64,000 nucleotides of DNA from Umbilicaria muhlenbergii (GCA_000611775.1 KK106981.1:10133183-10197182), one strand, 5' to 3'. Positions 44,011 through 55,186 are shown, counted from the first letter of the stretch. Notes: a model not told the origin generated them from the sequence alone. Numbers and translations: made by a program.

Positions 44011-46099
44011 ATGCCACGTGCACTACGAGCAAGCCACAATAGTGAAGAGAGAGGAAAACTCCACCAGGCGCAAATGCGACAAGCGTCTGAAGAGGCGGAC
44101 CAACCTTCAATAGACAACGCGGATGAAGACGAGTCTGAGGGCTATGGCGAGGAAGGGGATGATGATGACGAGGAGGAAGATGGAGGATTCCTTATGAAGC
44201 CTACCTTGACGACGCAGACTGCCGTGAATAGGCCTCTAGACCAGCTCAATGGTAATATCTTTCACCTTTGCACATCTGGTTTTTACTGACACTGATCGAC
44301 TACCTATAGAACTCCTTAAAGGTCCGTACCTGGATCTTGCGCCGCAATACCAGCGTGATGTCGTATGGCCAAGTGAGCCCAGATTCTGCTGCGCTCTAGT
44401 AGACCAAGTCGCTGACAGGTATTAGTTGCGCGGATGAGCAAACTGATCGATTCCCTCATGGGTACGTATCGTTCCTTGTTTTGAATGCTGAAGGAGAAAC
44501 TGACAGCTCCTGTCAGAAAACTTTTATATCCCGCCTGTTATCTTCAACACGAAAAGAATCGTTGATCGAGATGGAGTTGAGCGATATAAGCGCACCTGCG
44601 TTGATGGCAAGCAGCGCTTGACCTCGATCAAGAACTTCATGGGGGGCAATATCCCTTGCCATGACCGCAAAGGAAATTCATGGTGAGGTTATTTCAGGCC
44701 TTGTACGACACCATTGCTGATCGTCATCGATAGGTACTTCTGTGTAGAGATAGATGCTGAGGGTCGGCCTTTGGAGCGTGCAGCAAAGCGGAAAATCCTG
44801 CCTAAGCCAGTGAAGGACCATTTTGCGAAGAAATCACTTCTCTGCTGCGAGTACATGGACTTGTCTGAAACTCAGGAGAGAGAAATCTTCCAAAGAGTGC
44901 AACTGGGCATACCGCTCACTAAGGCTGAAGCATTTCGAGCGACCATGGGTGTCTGGCAAAACTTCGCAGAGCTATATGAGCATGACTTTCCAAAAGTGGT
45001 TAACCGTAAGTCGTGCTTGCTGTCTGTACCTCATCTGCAAAACATTTTCTAAAACATATCAGTGGTCAATAACAAGCGAGCGTCTGGGTTCCGGAATATC
45101 CTTATCTGCTTCTCTCAAATATACGAGTGTCACGATCCCACTGCAACGGACGGAGTCCCGAGGCTCCAGCACACCATACCATCGTTGGAGAGATTTTCCA
45201 GAAACCAGGACTCGCTCAACACCAAGACAAAGTCTCATCTCCGAGAAGTCTTTACCCTCTTCAACGAACTTGTTGAAGAAGATGGAACCACGTTCGGAGA
45301 CCGAGGCTATACACGTGTTAAGACCTTTGCGCCCATTGAATTGATTGCTGTGGCTGTGTTGCTGTCTCAGCACAAGAAGCGTCCAAAAGGGATGCTCCGA
45401 GGTGACATTGCAACTCTTCGTGATCACCTCCGCTCTAGGCACGAAGACCTTCGAATGAATGGGAATTGCTGGGCTAGTGCCTGGGAATATATCGACAACC
45501 TCGAACGTTATCGCGGAGCGGTTGATACTTCAACCATCCGGAAAACTGGCGGCAAAACAAAGCATCGTGCGACTAGAAATTCGGGTGCAGTCGTCTCTGG
45601 TCCTGCCCTTGACCCAAGGCCTTCAGCAACAAACCCACGCAAGAACTTGGCGGCGAGCGTTGTCCAGGCTCCGCTCGAGAGGCCACGAACCAGCCAAGCC
45701 AGTGCGGCGAACCATTCACCGCGGATCCAAATGGGTGGAAGCGGACAGGAACATGACATGATGCTGCCACAGTTTGATGGTCCAAGGAGCACACTAGTGT
45801 CACGTCCGCCTGTGGCAAGAGAGATTCGGGATCTGGAAGAACCTTTACCGAAGATCGAAAAGGAAACATCAGAACGTGAGGTGTTACGCAGTCTCGTTCC
45901 ACAAGCACCATTACGTGCAGCCTCGGCCTCGTCCTCGTCGGCTGATTCCATGCTTGGCAACGCTCGCGCACCCACGGCTGTAATGACAGCCATACCGAGT
46001 GCAGGGAAAAGGAGAGCAGACTTAGACCTAGGATCAAGCACCAGTGCGGCACAAAGTTTGGCTGCGAAGAAAGCAAGGTTGATGGGGACGCTGAAGTAG
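44011..46099 (+). CDS. DUF262 (GmrSD N-terminal-like) domain protein
   Basis: Six exons (44011-44251, 44310-44372, 44426-44461, 44517-44682, 44734-45005, 45063-46099) give 604 residues. Residues 1-75 are disordered with a 13-residue acidic run. The DUF262 core follows: LLKGPYLDLAPQYQRDVVW, LIDSLMENFYIPPVIF, the signature TCVDGKQRLTSI (DGKQR at 143-147, matching the DGQQR motif of ParB-like DUF262) and LGIPLTKAEAFRA. The C-terminal 250 residues are disordered, Ser/Pro/Arg-rich, ending KRRADLDLGS...KKARLMGTLK, a likely nuclear signal. In bacteria this fold is the nucleotide-binding part of GmrSD type IV restriction systems; fungal homologues are uncharacterised. No HNH (DUF1524) partner is visible. 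The exon 2-3 junction is the least certain. Confidence 0.8.
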
Positions 46100-46784
46100 A
46101 AATTGGAAGGACAAGTTGCGAGGAGGTAACAAGAAGTCGGAAACGAAGAGTCGGGAACAGTAGCAGAAGATGGTGCCTGTGATTTGGAGCCCGGAGGACT
46201 TTACAAGCAGGAGTGGACAGTCGCCGCCGGAGCTTGCTTTGACTACTACAGCTCTCTTATACCTTATCCGGATTTACAGGAACGATTCATGCGACGCACG
46301 AATATCAATGGTTCTCTTAAGATATGATATAGCCAAATACTTTCGCAGAATCGCGACTCTACAATTAAATATGTGGTGTTAAACTCGCTCATACTATTGA
46401 GTCCGTCGTACCTAGCTTTGCGCTGGGTCTTCTGAAGTTAGTCTTTTATGGGATTGTAGAGGCTCAAGGGGCAGACCTGGCAGACGATAGATGTACGTGT
46501 AGGTGGACACAGATTGAAAGTGTGACTGCCCTCGACTTTCCACACCATCCCACCATCGCTAAGCCTAGCCCGAATTTCTCGGCTTCTACCGCGCAAGACC
46601 ACAGTCGAGTGCTCGAGATAGAGTCAACGGCCATAACATCCTTCTGTACGCGTGTCTCCTCTTAAAGGAGCATTGAGACCCATCTAATCTTGCACATGTG
46701 CTAACAGCCCCGCTGCAGCATCTCCACATCCATCCCCCACCAACGCACGCAACTTTGCGAAATTCCCACACAACAGCCGCAATT
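46100..46784. other. Spacer between DUF262 gene and egd1
   Basis: About 680 bp: 3' flank of the DUF262 gene and promoter/5' leader of egd1. A branch-like GCTAACAGCC followed by a CAG acceptor near 46700-46720 suggests a possible 5' UTR intron. No other gene was seen. Confidence 0.45.
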
Positions 46785-47566
46785 ATGGATCAAGCAAAGC
46801 TAGCGAAGATGCAGCAATCAGTGCGCATTGGTGAGTTCCCCCTACCTCCCATGTCTTCAATCTAGCTTCTGATACCGGGCATGCGGTGGCTAACCTCATC
46901 TTCTGCGCTTAGGGTAAGTCTAACTCTCCAATCCTCACTGCCAGAGCTGCCGAGCCTTGTATCCTACAAACCGGTCTTCCGATGCCGGGCCAACAGCCTG
47001 CTAGGACTATACGAGGAAGTTTACGCTGATATGTGACCAACCTCAGAGGCAAGGGCACGCCGCGAAGAAAGATGAAGAAAGTGCACAAGAGCTCCGGCAC
47101 CGACGACAAGAAGCTCCAAACCGCCCTCAAGAAGCTAAACGTGCAACCCATCCAAGCGATTGAAGAAGTCAACATGTTCAAAGAAGACGGCAACGTCATC
47201 CACTTCGCCGCTCCCAAAGGTATACATCATCGTTCCCCAATTCCCCATTCCCCATCCCCCCCATCACAACCACCCATACCGTCCAACACGCTTACACGAA
47301 CTCACAACCCCACAGTCCACGCCTCCGTCCCCTCCAACACCTTCGCCATCTACGGCAACGGCGAAGATAAAGAACTCACCGAGCTCGTCCCGGGCATCCT
47401 CAACCAACTGGGCCCGGACTCGCTCGCCTCGCTGCGCAAATTGGCCGAGAGCTACCAGAGCATGCAGAAGAAGGAAGGCGAAGACGGGGACAAGAAGGCG
47501 GATGACGACGACGACGATATCCCGGACTTGGTGGCGGGGGACAACTTCGAGAGCAAGGTCGAGTGA
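46785..47566 (+). CDS. egd1: Nascent polypeptide-associated complex subunit beta (NAC-beta, BTF3)
   Basis: Exons 46785-46830, 46913 (one base), 47047-47219 and 47316-47566 give 156 residues. The N-terminus [15 protein letters not shown] leads into the ribosome-binding motif [18 protein letters not shown]; the NAC domain follows ([60 protein letters not shown]), and the tail ends in [21 protein letters not shown] shields nascent chains at the ribosome exit and controls SRP targeting. Reading GGA at the Gly-Gly position needs the single G at 46913, which sits between a full acceptor (CTTAG) and a full donor (GTAAGT). Joining exon 1 directly to 47047 breaks the frame; using the next AG (47049 on) keeps frame but drops one Gly. 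Confidence 0.93.
46913..46913 (+). other. egd1: Putative one-nucleotide exon of egd1
   Basis: The sequence CTAACCTCATCTTCTGCGCTTAG-G-GTAAGTC places one G between a branch/acceptor and a donor, each near consensus. Exon 1 ends with one base of a Gly codon and the next exon starts with A, so this G completes GGA and the conserved Gly-Gly-Lys. Confidence 0.65.
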
Positions 47567-47978
47567 GAGGGTTGAGGAGGGGTGAGGGGTGAGGGGGGAT
47601 GTGTGCGGTGGCGGTGGGGCAAACTGTATGTTATGGGGCATGGTATAGCATATGCGAAGATCTGCAACGTCCCTGTTTTCCCCATGGGCGGCTGGATGGG
47701 GATCGATCGGCTGGGTACAGCCATCGCGGAACCTGAACCCTCGGTTCTCGCCGAGGAGTGCGCTCTCCTACCTCTGCCATCTCCAGCAACCCGGACACAG
47801 CCGGCGGTTCCACGGCTTCGGCGCGGACAAATCCATGCTTTCCGACATGGCGTAAATACGGTGCCCGCTCGACCAAGGCAAACTTGAGGTGACATAGACG
47901 TCGTTGACTACCACGAGCGCGTTGAACTACCCTTGAATCACCGACTCAATAATACACTCCGACCGGTAACCCCAAATG
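47567..47978. other. Convergent spacer egd1 / cry-DASH
   Basis: About 410 bp. G-rich just after the egd1 stop. No further feature. The cry-DASH end itself is uncertain (see adapter). Confidence 0.45.
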
Positions 47979-50037
47979 TCAACCGTGATAATTTCCCAAG
48001 CGGAAAATGGTGACGCCTTCACTAAGCCCCACAAACTTCCACCTCACACTGCGCCTTTTCCATCCTCCCCATCCTCCCCATCCTCCCATTCCCATTCCCA
48101 CCCGACCTGGCCTTGTCGCCCCTCCCCCTCCCCACCACCCCATCCCCCCTCCCTCTCCCCGCATGGGCATGTGATATGATTCTGGCGTGTGTTTGTTGTC
48201 GTTGGTTGGGACGTGTGGTATTAGTATGGTATGGTGGGGATTGGGCGGGTGTAGATGGATGTGTATAAGAGACAGCCTCTCCACCCACTCCACCCCCTCC
48301 AGTCCCAACTCCCTCCTCCTCTCCCCCCCCACCATCCACGCCTGGAAAACCCCCTGCGCATCCTCCACCCCCCTCAACTCCTGCACCCAATTCTTGACAT
48401 ACGCCCCCTGCGGATCATAGTCAAACGCCTGCTTGACCGGGTTGAAGACGCGGGCTTCGCCCCTGGGGTCGTTGCCCACGCCCGCCGTGTACTGCCAGTT
48501 GCCCCAGTTGCTGCTGACGTCGTAGTCGGCGAGGAGGGACTCGTACCACTCGGCGCCGACGCGCCAGTCGATGCCGAGGTGCTTGGAGAGGAAGGAGGCG
48601 ACGTTTTGGCGCGCCCGGTTGGAGGTGTAGCCCGTGAGGAAGAGTTCGCGCATGGAGGCGTCGATGAGCCCCGTGCCCGTCGTGCCGGAGAGGAAGCGGG
48701 CCACGACTTGCTGCGTGTCTTTCCCCTCCGCGCTGCCGCCGTGCGGGCATTTCCACGCGTAGCTGCTGTCGTTGCGGAACCCCGAGATGCGGAACAACCG
48801 CGGGCCAAACTTGCGCGTGCACAGACGCATGTAGTCGCGCCACAGCAATTCGAAGCGCACGGCGGCGGTGCCGATGTTTTCGCCCTGCGCGTAGCCCGGC
48901 GCGGTGCTGCCGAGCGGGGTGGTGCCGTTTTCGAAGTGGAGGAGGTATTCGTGGGTTTGGCGGGCGGTGATGCAGCCGAGGGCGAGCCAGGCGGAGAGTT
49001 TGGTGCTGAAGTCGAGGCCGAGGAGGCCGTTGCGCGTGTCTTTGTAGGTCGACATGCTGCCGGATGTGATGAGGTGTCGTAGGCGTTCGTGGCCGGTGGT
49101 TTCGCCGCCGTGGAAGGGGTGCGCGGATTTGGCGTTTGTGGGCCATTTGGGTGGGTGCGCGAGGCCGAGGTTGGGATCTAGTGGCTTGACGAGTTTGGCG
49201 ATGATGTCGTCTAGGGTGTTTGGAATTGTAAATGGCGCCGGTTGAGGTGGGATCGATGGCGGAAGGGGTGGGAGTTCTTGTGGCACGGGTAAGGTAGGGC
49301 GGGGTGCCTCGCGGAGAGGTTCGACCTGTTTGCGATATGTAGTGAAAACGTCGGGTGTCTCGCGTGGATGGTCAAAAGGCACATCACGACTGTTGAGATG
49401 TCAGTATGAAGCTGCGAAGAGAAAGCCCCCTTAAGGGGATGGGGCTCCTTCGTTTGAAAAGGTGGTGTTTCCGGGAATGAGCTGGCCCCTTCCCAAGTGA
49501 AAAGGGGGTGTGCACATACTCATCAATATAGTACTTTTCGTCAACCCATAACTTGAACTCCTTCCCATCGGCCTCCACGGCCTTTCGCACATCACGCTCT
49601 TCCCTCTTCTCCTCCACGCCTTCCTCCGCGGTCATCCACACGCCGAAGACCTCACTGTCTGTGCGTCTAAAGGCCTCCAGCATGTCTTTGACCACTTGGC
49701 CAAGCATACCAACCCGGATCTCAAGTCCACTGTCAACACTCTCGAGTGACTTTTTCAGATCCCAGACACTCTCGGCCACAAAGCGTGCACGATGTGGGCC
49801 ACATCTCCAGAAGCCACCAGCCTGCGAGCGGGCCTCTGGGTACGGAGATCGGTCCGAATCCGACGAGAGAAAGCCAGAGACCTCGATCTGTTGCGCCGGA
49901 AAACAATAGACGGGAAGAACGTGAGTATACGGACGTGACGACTGCTGACAGGACTTGGAGATCTCGTGCAATATCGGGTTGTCCGCGAGGCGGAGGTCCC
50001 GGCGAAGGAGGTAGATGAGAACGCGCGGCGGAGACAT
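47979..50037 (-). CDS. Cryptochrome DASH
   Basis: Two exons (49520-50037, 47979-49389) with a 130-nt intron; nominal length 642. N-terminal photolyase fold: PPRVLIYLLRRDLRLADNPI, HVLPVYCFP and FGVWMTAEEGVEEK. The FAD-binding half shows FHGGETTGHERL, STKLSAWLALGCITARQTHE, ELLWRDYMRL, REL(F)LTGYTSNRARQNVASF, and the DASH hallmark YDVSSNWGNWQYTAGVGNDP. Cry-DASH proteins bind FAD and MTHF, repair UV lesions in single-stranded DNA and may sense blue/UV-A light. Everything up to WVER (about 48276) is sound. Downstream the frame runs through a Nextera adapter (LSLIHI) into a Gly/Trp/Arg-rich tail, so the last ~95 residues and the stop should not be trusted. Confidence 0.93.
48258..48275. other. Nextera/Tn5 mosaic-end adapter sequence in the assembly
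   Basis: The 18 bases GATGTGTATAAGAGACAG match the Tn5 mosaic end used in Nextera libraries exactly (the full 19-mer has A before this; here it is G). On the minus strand it reads LSLIHI and on the plus strand VYKRQ, both well-known translation marks of this adapter. Confidence 0.95.
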
Positions 50038-50618
50038 GTCTCGGTCGTGGAAGGTCGTCGCAGAGAATCAAAACGCTGACAGCAAAGTAACGACGGACAG
50101 GCGGACAAGGTCGCAAGCAGTGGTATCTCGCAGCGCAGTGCTTCCACCAGAAGCAAACAAGAACAGAGCTCGAGCTGTCATGTACAGAAGTGCAAGGGGG
50201 GGGATCAACCGAGTTCTGGCACTGCTGTCACTGCACCACGGTCGAAGTGCAGGGAAATGCTCATAGATATACTGCGAATCCGAGGCGGAGGCAAAAGCAA
50301 CAGGCCGCAGTGCCCTTGTGGTCGAGCCGCACGGGATGCTATCCGGATGCATCTTCAACACGGTAGGCTGGGGCCGGGGCGCTGGCGGGTGGGCCTGTGT
50401 CTCGCATGCCCGGCGTGGAGCAGTGCAGACACGAACAGGAGAGAGATGGGACGGAGAATTAACAGCATCATAGACTTGCGGCCATGGCTTGCCGGGACGG
50501 GGCTTCCCTACTTGCGACCAAAACGGTTCCACCCGAACTTTGACTCGTCGCTTGCGGACCCCACGACCCGACTGCCACGGACCACCGCGCCGGAGTCCCA
50601 GGACCGCGTCCCCGGGAG

Positions 50619-50654
50619 GAATTCATCGAATTCATCGAATTGATCGAATTCATC
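50619..50654. repeat. Nonamer repeat GAATTCATC x4
   Basis: Four tandem copies of GAATTCATC, the third with one change (GAATTGATC). Short simple repeat in the upstream region of cry-DASH. Confidence 0.9.
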
Positions 50655-50773
50655 TCATTCGGGTGGCGCCTCGACCACGATGCCAGGGCCGCCACTCAAA
50701 TCAACGGATGCCACGCTTACCTTAAGCCTCGAGCCTCACGCCTCCAGCCTCCACCGCGATCGCGCTGCCCTTA

Positions 50774-50821
50774 GCACCCAGCACCCAGCACCCAGCACCC
50801 AGCACCCAGCACCCCGCACCC
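50774..50821. repeat. Heptamer repeat GCACCCA, about six copies
   Basis: Five clean GCACCCA units and one or two decayed ones. It lies 740-780 bp upstream of the cry-DASH start. On the minus strand it would read as repeated GAGCWVL peptides, which I regard as chance. Confidence 0.85.
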
Positions 50822-52048
50822 AGGCTCTCGCGCTCCCCGACCAGGCTACACCCTAGACACTCCGGAGCATTCTTTCGCATAGGGGACTGAGCCAGCTGGC
50901 TGGGTCGCCCATTCACTCACACGCCTTGCTGATGTGCTGGCTGGTTGACCGACCGCAACTAGCCTGGCGCAGATCATTCACCCCTGGAAACCCCTGCTGA
51001 TCGGTGAAGATTTACGATTTACTGCGGCACCGTGAAGCCACTGCTCTCGTCGTTCTTCGCCGTGTCTACGGGGCCTCGACAAGATGAGTAATTCCTGACC
51101 AAGCCCACTATGACGCGCTAAAATGCTTAGAGGGCTCGCGGGTGCCAAAATAAAGCGGAATCTCAAGCGAGACAAATCAATAATCTACGCAAAAGCGCAA
51201 CAGTAGTCCTGCAACAATAAAAGATACTTTTTGTTTGCAATAGAGCTTTTAGATACTTCATACACTGTTCTTATTTCCTACAAATTTTCTCGACTTCAGC
51301 AGCTATTCTGAGGGCGGTACGACTTTTTGCAGCTCAGAGCACCCATAACTTAGGATTCCGGTTTTGTTGGCACCCGCGAGGAGGGGTGCCCGCACTGATT
51401 GATTAAAACAAGATTTCGAAAAACCCGCTTAGTCTGTGGAGCGGCAACAATGCATGCAGTTCCAGTCGTACGAGTAAGGTAGCGCCGACCTGCGTGCTGG
51501 GCCTTGCGACCCTCGGATCCGATGGAGCCCTCTTGATGCGCTCCCGGCTTGAGGGTTTTGACATTTGACATCTGACGTCGGGTGTGACTTCTGACATCGG
51601 GATGTCACCGAAGCAAGTCACGACTGAGTCCACGCTGGCAATCCGGTCGCCCGACTTCCCAGACCCTCGCGTGGCTTGCTGCACCGCCAGATTGCCGAAT
51701 CCGACAACCTGGATCCAGATCGGCGCAGGTGGAGCAGCCAACCAGCACAAAGCTCAAACTGCTGTTACGAGGAGCGCGGGAAGGATCTATTCAGGGCCCT
51801 TCTTTAGCGTGTCGGCCGCCGAAATGGCAGCCGTTACGGATCGTGAGCCTGCGACAGGCCTGCTGTCGTGACTCTTCACGGACGCCTGCGTTGGTGACAT
51901 ATCACCTGATGATACAAAAGAACGGACCTGATCCGATCTGGTCGCGTAATGGAAAGACCATGTGCGCAGCCATTGTGTGTTGGTGCAAACATCATACCCC
52001 ATCCAGACCATCCTGCCGTCGCTAATGGGCCCGTAGCGAACCCCAAAC

Positions 52049-53214
52049 CTAATAGCCCTGCGCCACCAGCTCTTTCTCGGTCCACTCCCACAGACGTGTT
52101 GCCAAGTTGGTGTCTTGTGCGTATCCACTTCCCTTGCTTAGCTGCCCCACAGGTTTGTAGTATGCCCCATTCACCACGTCTTCCCTCTTGGCCGCAACCG
52201 CCCAGAGCTGGTTCAGAGCGCCCTGCTTGACGTCCTGCATAATGAATGAGCCCACGACTGCCATTCCGCATCGTACCAGCAGATTCGTTTCCTCATTCGG
52301 CTTGTACAACTCCGTTTTGATGATGCCCGGATGGACTGATACAGCAGTGAGGGAAGGGTGTCGCCTGGCAAGCTCGCGCGCGTAGAGGATGTTGGCTAGC
52401 TTGCTTTGACCGTACCGTGCCCAGGTGCTTTGTGCATCCAACAGTGACTTGTCAAAAAGGATGCCGCCCGTTGGCGCGAGGTTGTGCCCCTCAGAGCTCA
52501 GGTTAACAATGCGGACGTCAGTGCCCTTTTCGGCAGTAGAGAGCAAGGTCGGTAGAAGGAGCTTTGTCAATAGCGCGTGACCAAGGTGATTTGTGCCGAA
52601 TTGAATCTCGTAGCCCTCCTCCGTGGCCCCCTTGGGCACAGCCATGATACCGGCATTGTTCAGGAGTACATCCAGACGACTCGATTGAGACGTGAACTCG
52701 CGAACCGCAGATGAGATTGAGCGAAAAGATGACAGATCTAGGTGGAGGAAGGTGATCTTGGCTGATGGCACGGCTTCCTTGATCTCGGCAATGGCAGCTC
52801 CCGCCTTTGCAGGTGTGCGCGCAGCGAGCCATATATGCGATGGATTGTGTTTTGCAACCTGACGGACAGATTCTTTGCCTAAACCAGTGTTCCCTAGACG
52901 TGTTCAGCGGTGAAGAAGGCCTGTTGGGATCATGGCGCACCCCCAGTGATTAAGATGACGCGATCTTTGAGATCCGGTATATCTTGGTCCGGAGTGAAGG
53001 TGTTACTCGCACTCCAAAACCGGCTGAGATGGGGAAGATATGTTTCAACTGCTTCAAATGGATGCAAGATGCTCTGGTAGATCAAGAACCGTAAACCAAA
53101 CAATTCTGCAAAGGCTTCCGTAAGTGGTGTGCCACGCGTTGTTTGAGAAACAGAGCTGGTTTGGGAGCGTGAGATAGTTGTTCCTTGATGAGTGTCTCTT
53201 AGTTCACGATCCAT
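52049..53214 (-). CDS. Short-chain dehydrogenase/reductase (retinol dehydrogenase-like)
   Basis: Two exons (52941-53214, 52049-52893) around a 47-nt intron give 372 residues. A 70-residue N-terminal extension with a hydrophobic stretch (AELFGLRFLIYQSILHPF) precedes the Rossmann fold: VILITGGNTGLG with the TGxxxGxG motif crossing the splice, LDLSSF, LLNNAGIM (NNAG) and the catalytic YGQSK (YxxxK) after a conserved Ser in VNLSSE; PGIIKTEL follows. This is the classical SDR pattern of the RDH/WWOX-like branch, NADP-linked and acting on a lipid alcohol or ketone; the substrate is unknown. The N-terminal stretch may anchor it to membranes. Confidence 0.9.
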
Positions 53215-54142
53215 ACTCGACTACGCCCAGCTGTGGCAAATCTAATCGGATGATGACCTGGGACCTGGGATTGAGGCGACCGAAAGCGGTAACGCCTGGC
53301 CAGCAGGCCAATCAGAAGGTGATCCCTGATCCTGTCTGAGGCAGGCTTGGCCAGGATATCAGAGTCCTGCCTGGTAGTCAAAATCTACGACGTGCAAAAC
53401 AGAAATGGCTAGACAGGATTAGTTGAATACTCTGCTACGCCATCAGACATGCACAAGATTTGACAGAATAAGGTATCGCTGGTAGGAACGTTACGCACAA
53501 GGAACTTGCCCGCGGTTAGGATACCTGTACCTAATGCTTCTCTATGACGTCATTACGGCATTGTCAAAAGCGCTTACGGGCTTACAGACGCGGTCCTCTC
53601 CCTCAAATGCGAGGGGATGTCCTTTATTGTTATACGGATACTCGTACTCGTAATCTAGTCGAGTTGGATTCAAGGGAGTACGGTGAAGTATTGAAAGGGC
53701 AACAAGATCAATTGGAAGAAAGAATGGATCAGCCGCGACAGGGGTCTTCGGCATCCGTACCATCCCGGAAACAGCAAGGCTTTGAGCAGATATGCGCTGC
53801 TTGCTGAGCACACCTGGAGCATGCGAGGATTTGAAAGGGAAAAAGCACAGCCATGAATGTCCGTCTATGTCTCATATCTCATGCCTCATGCATCATCACC
53901 TCCATTGGAGCAAGAGCGAGAACGTCAAAATCAATACTAATGCTCCATCTCGCTGACTCCCACCACTCCGACTTTTGCCATCTCTTTCAACTTTCTTTCT
54001 GCCCAGTACAACATTACCATTCAGCCTCCATCCCATTGTTCCTCGAGAAATCACCCATTTCCGCAAGGCTACCTCAATAACAGCGCCCCACCATCGCCAC
54101 AACACCACAACACCAAAACCCACCACCCTCCCCCCCCACAAA
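53215..54142. other. Divergent spacer SDR / copper transporter
   Basis: About 930 bp. Overlapping frames at 53542-53811 occur on both strands (87 and 89 codons); neither is recognisable. C/T-rich sequence precedes the Ctr gene. Confidence 0.45.
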
Positions 54143-54746
54143 ATGGACATGTCCTCCATGCCCTCCTCCTCCTCCTCCTCAACCCCCATGTCCGGCATGA
54201 ACTCCATCTTCCAAACCTCCCCCTCCACCCCCCTCTACTCCCCCCACTGGACCCCCCACTCCACCACCGCCTACGCCTTCACCTGCATCTTCCTCATCCT
54301 CCTCGCCACCATCTTCCGCCTCCTCGTCGCCGGCAAACACCTCCTCGAGCACCGCTGGCTCGACCGCGAACTCAACCGCCGCTACCTCGTCGTGCACGGC
54401 CGGCCCAGCGTGCTCGAAGCCGCCAAGGCGGAGGACGCCCCGAACGCGACGCTCGTGTCGGGCAGGGGCGTCGAGGAGAGTGTGCGCGTGGTGCGGAAGC
54501 GGACGCGGGGCGTGGCGCCGTGGCGCTGGAGTGTGGATGCGCCGAGGGCGGCGTATGCGACTGTGATGGTTGGGGTGGCCTATATGCTGTAGGTCGAGCG
54601 GCGCGGCGGTGAAAGTCCGAACTAACGCTGTCGGTAGGATGCTGGCCGTCATGACGATGAATGTGGGCTATTTTCTTTCCGTGCTGGCCGGTACCTTTGT
54701 GGGCGAGTTGGCGGTGGGCAGGTATACCGAATTGGCGGAGCATTAG
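54143..54746 (+). CDS. Ctr-family copper transporter
   Basis: Two exons (54143-54588, 54638-54746) with a 49-nt intron (branch ACTAAC) give 184 residues. The Met/Ser-rich N-terminus MDMSSMPSSSSSSTPMSGMN binds copper. TM1 is TTAYAFTCIFLILLATIFRL; a 90-residue cytosolic loop follows; TM2 carries the MxxxM motif in MLMLAVMTMNVGYF, and TM3 the GxxxG motif (AGTFVGELAVG). Ctr proteins form trimers that import Cu(I); short fungal members act at the plasma membrane or the vacuole (Ctr2-like). The frame stays open upstream of the chosen Met, but the MDM start fits the family. Confidence 0.92.
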
Positions 54747-55186
54747 ACATGTTGTCGGGCATGCTCGGCTTGGGGCCTTTGGGGGCGTTTTAGGAGCGGA
54801 TGCGGGATTTTGGAAATCGACATTTGGAGTTGGGGCGGGTATCATGCGGAACTACAGAGTATCTTTAGGCCGGTTGAAAGGACAGCATGGGGAAGTTTGT
54901 CCGAGGGACAAGGAACCTGATTTAGATGAGTGCTTTTACAAAATGCAAGCCTCTGCTACCTTATGCAGGTCCCTTTGGATCGACAACGCCGTCGCTATGT
55001 ACCAAGATCAACAGACGCTAGGTGATACACGCAGTGGACTCTGCCGCGCGCATGGCTGGTAAGAGACTTATTTGTCAGTACGCTTCCTACTCTTGGCTGC
55101 CGGCGGGCCAAGCTGTCCATTTCGAGCGGAGATCGGGTATCAAAAAGCAAAGGGTGCAACAAGTAATATGCCCAACTGGAAACTCT
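54747..55186. other. Convergent spacer Ctr / nup53
   Basis: About 440 bp holding two 3' flanks. No other feature seen. Confidence 0.5.

Larger units (their letters stand above)
50038..52048. other. Intergenic region between cry-DASH and the dehydrogenase
   Basis: About 2 kb upstream of cry-DASH and downstream of the SDR gene. Two short tandem repeats are listed separately. Open frames here are short, overlap on both strands and match nothing I know. Confidence 0.5.

Noticed and set aside
48255-49082. 275-codon plus-strand frame opposite cry-DASH
   Set aside because: It lies antisense to a clear cry-DASH frame, has Val/Ala/Glu-rich composition typical of a reverse-strand shadow in GC-rich DNA, and begins inside adapter sequence (VYKRQ).
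48374-49146. Long alternate minus frames inside cry-DASH (144 and 241 codons)
   Set aside because: Ser/Thr/Ala/Arg-dominated or Arg/His/Pro-dominated frame shadows of the true coding frame.
53542-53811. Overlapping 87- and 89-codon frames on both strands
   Set aside because: Neither is recognisable and they exclude each other; no splice partners seen.
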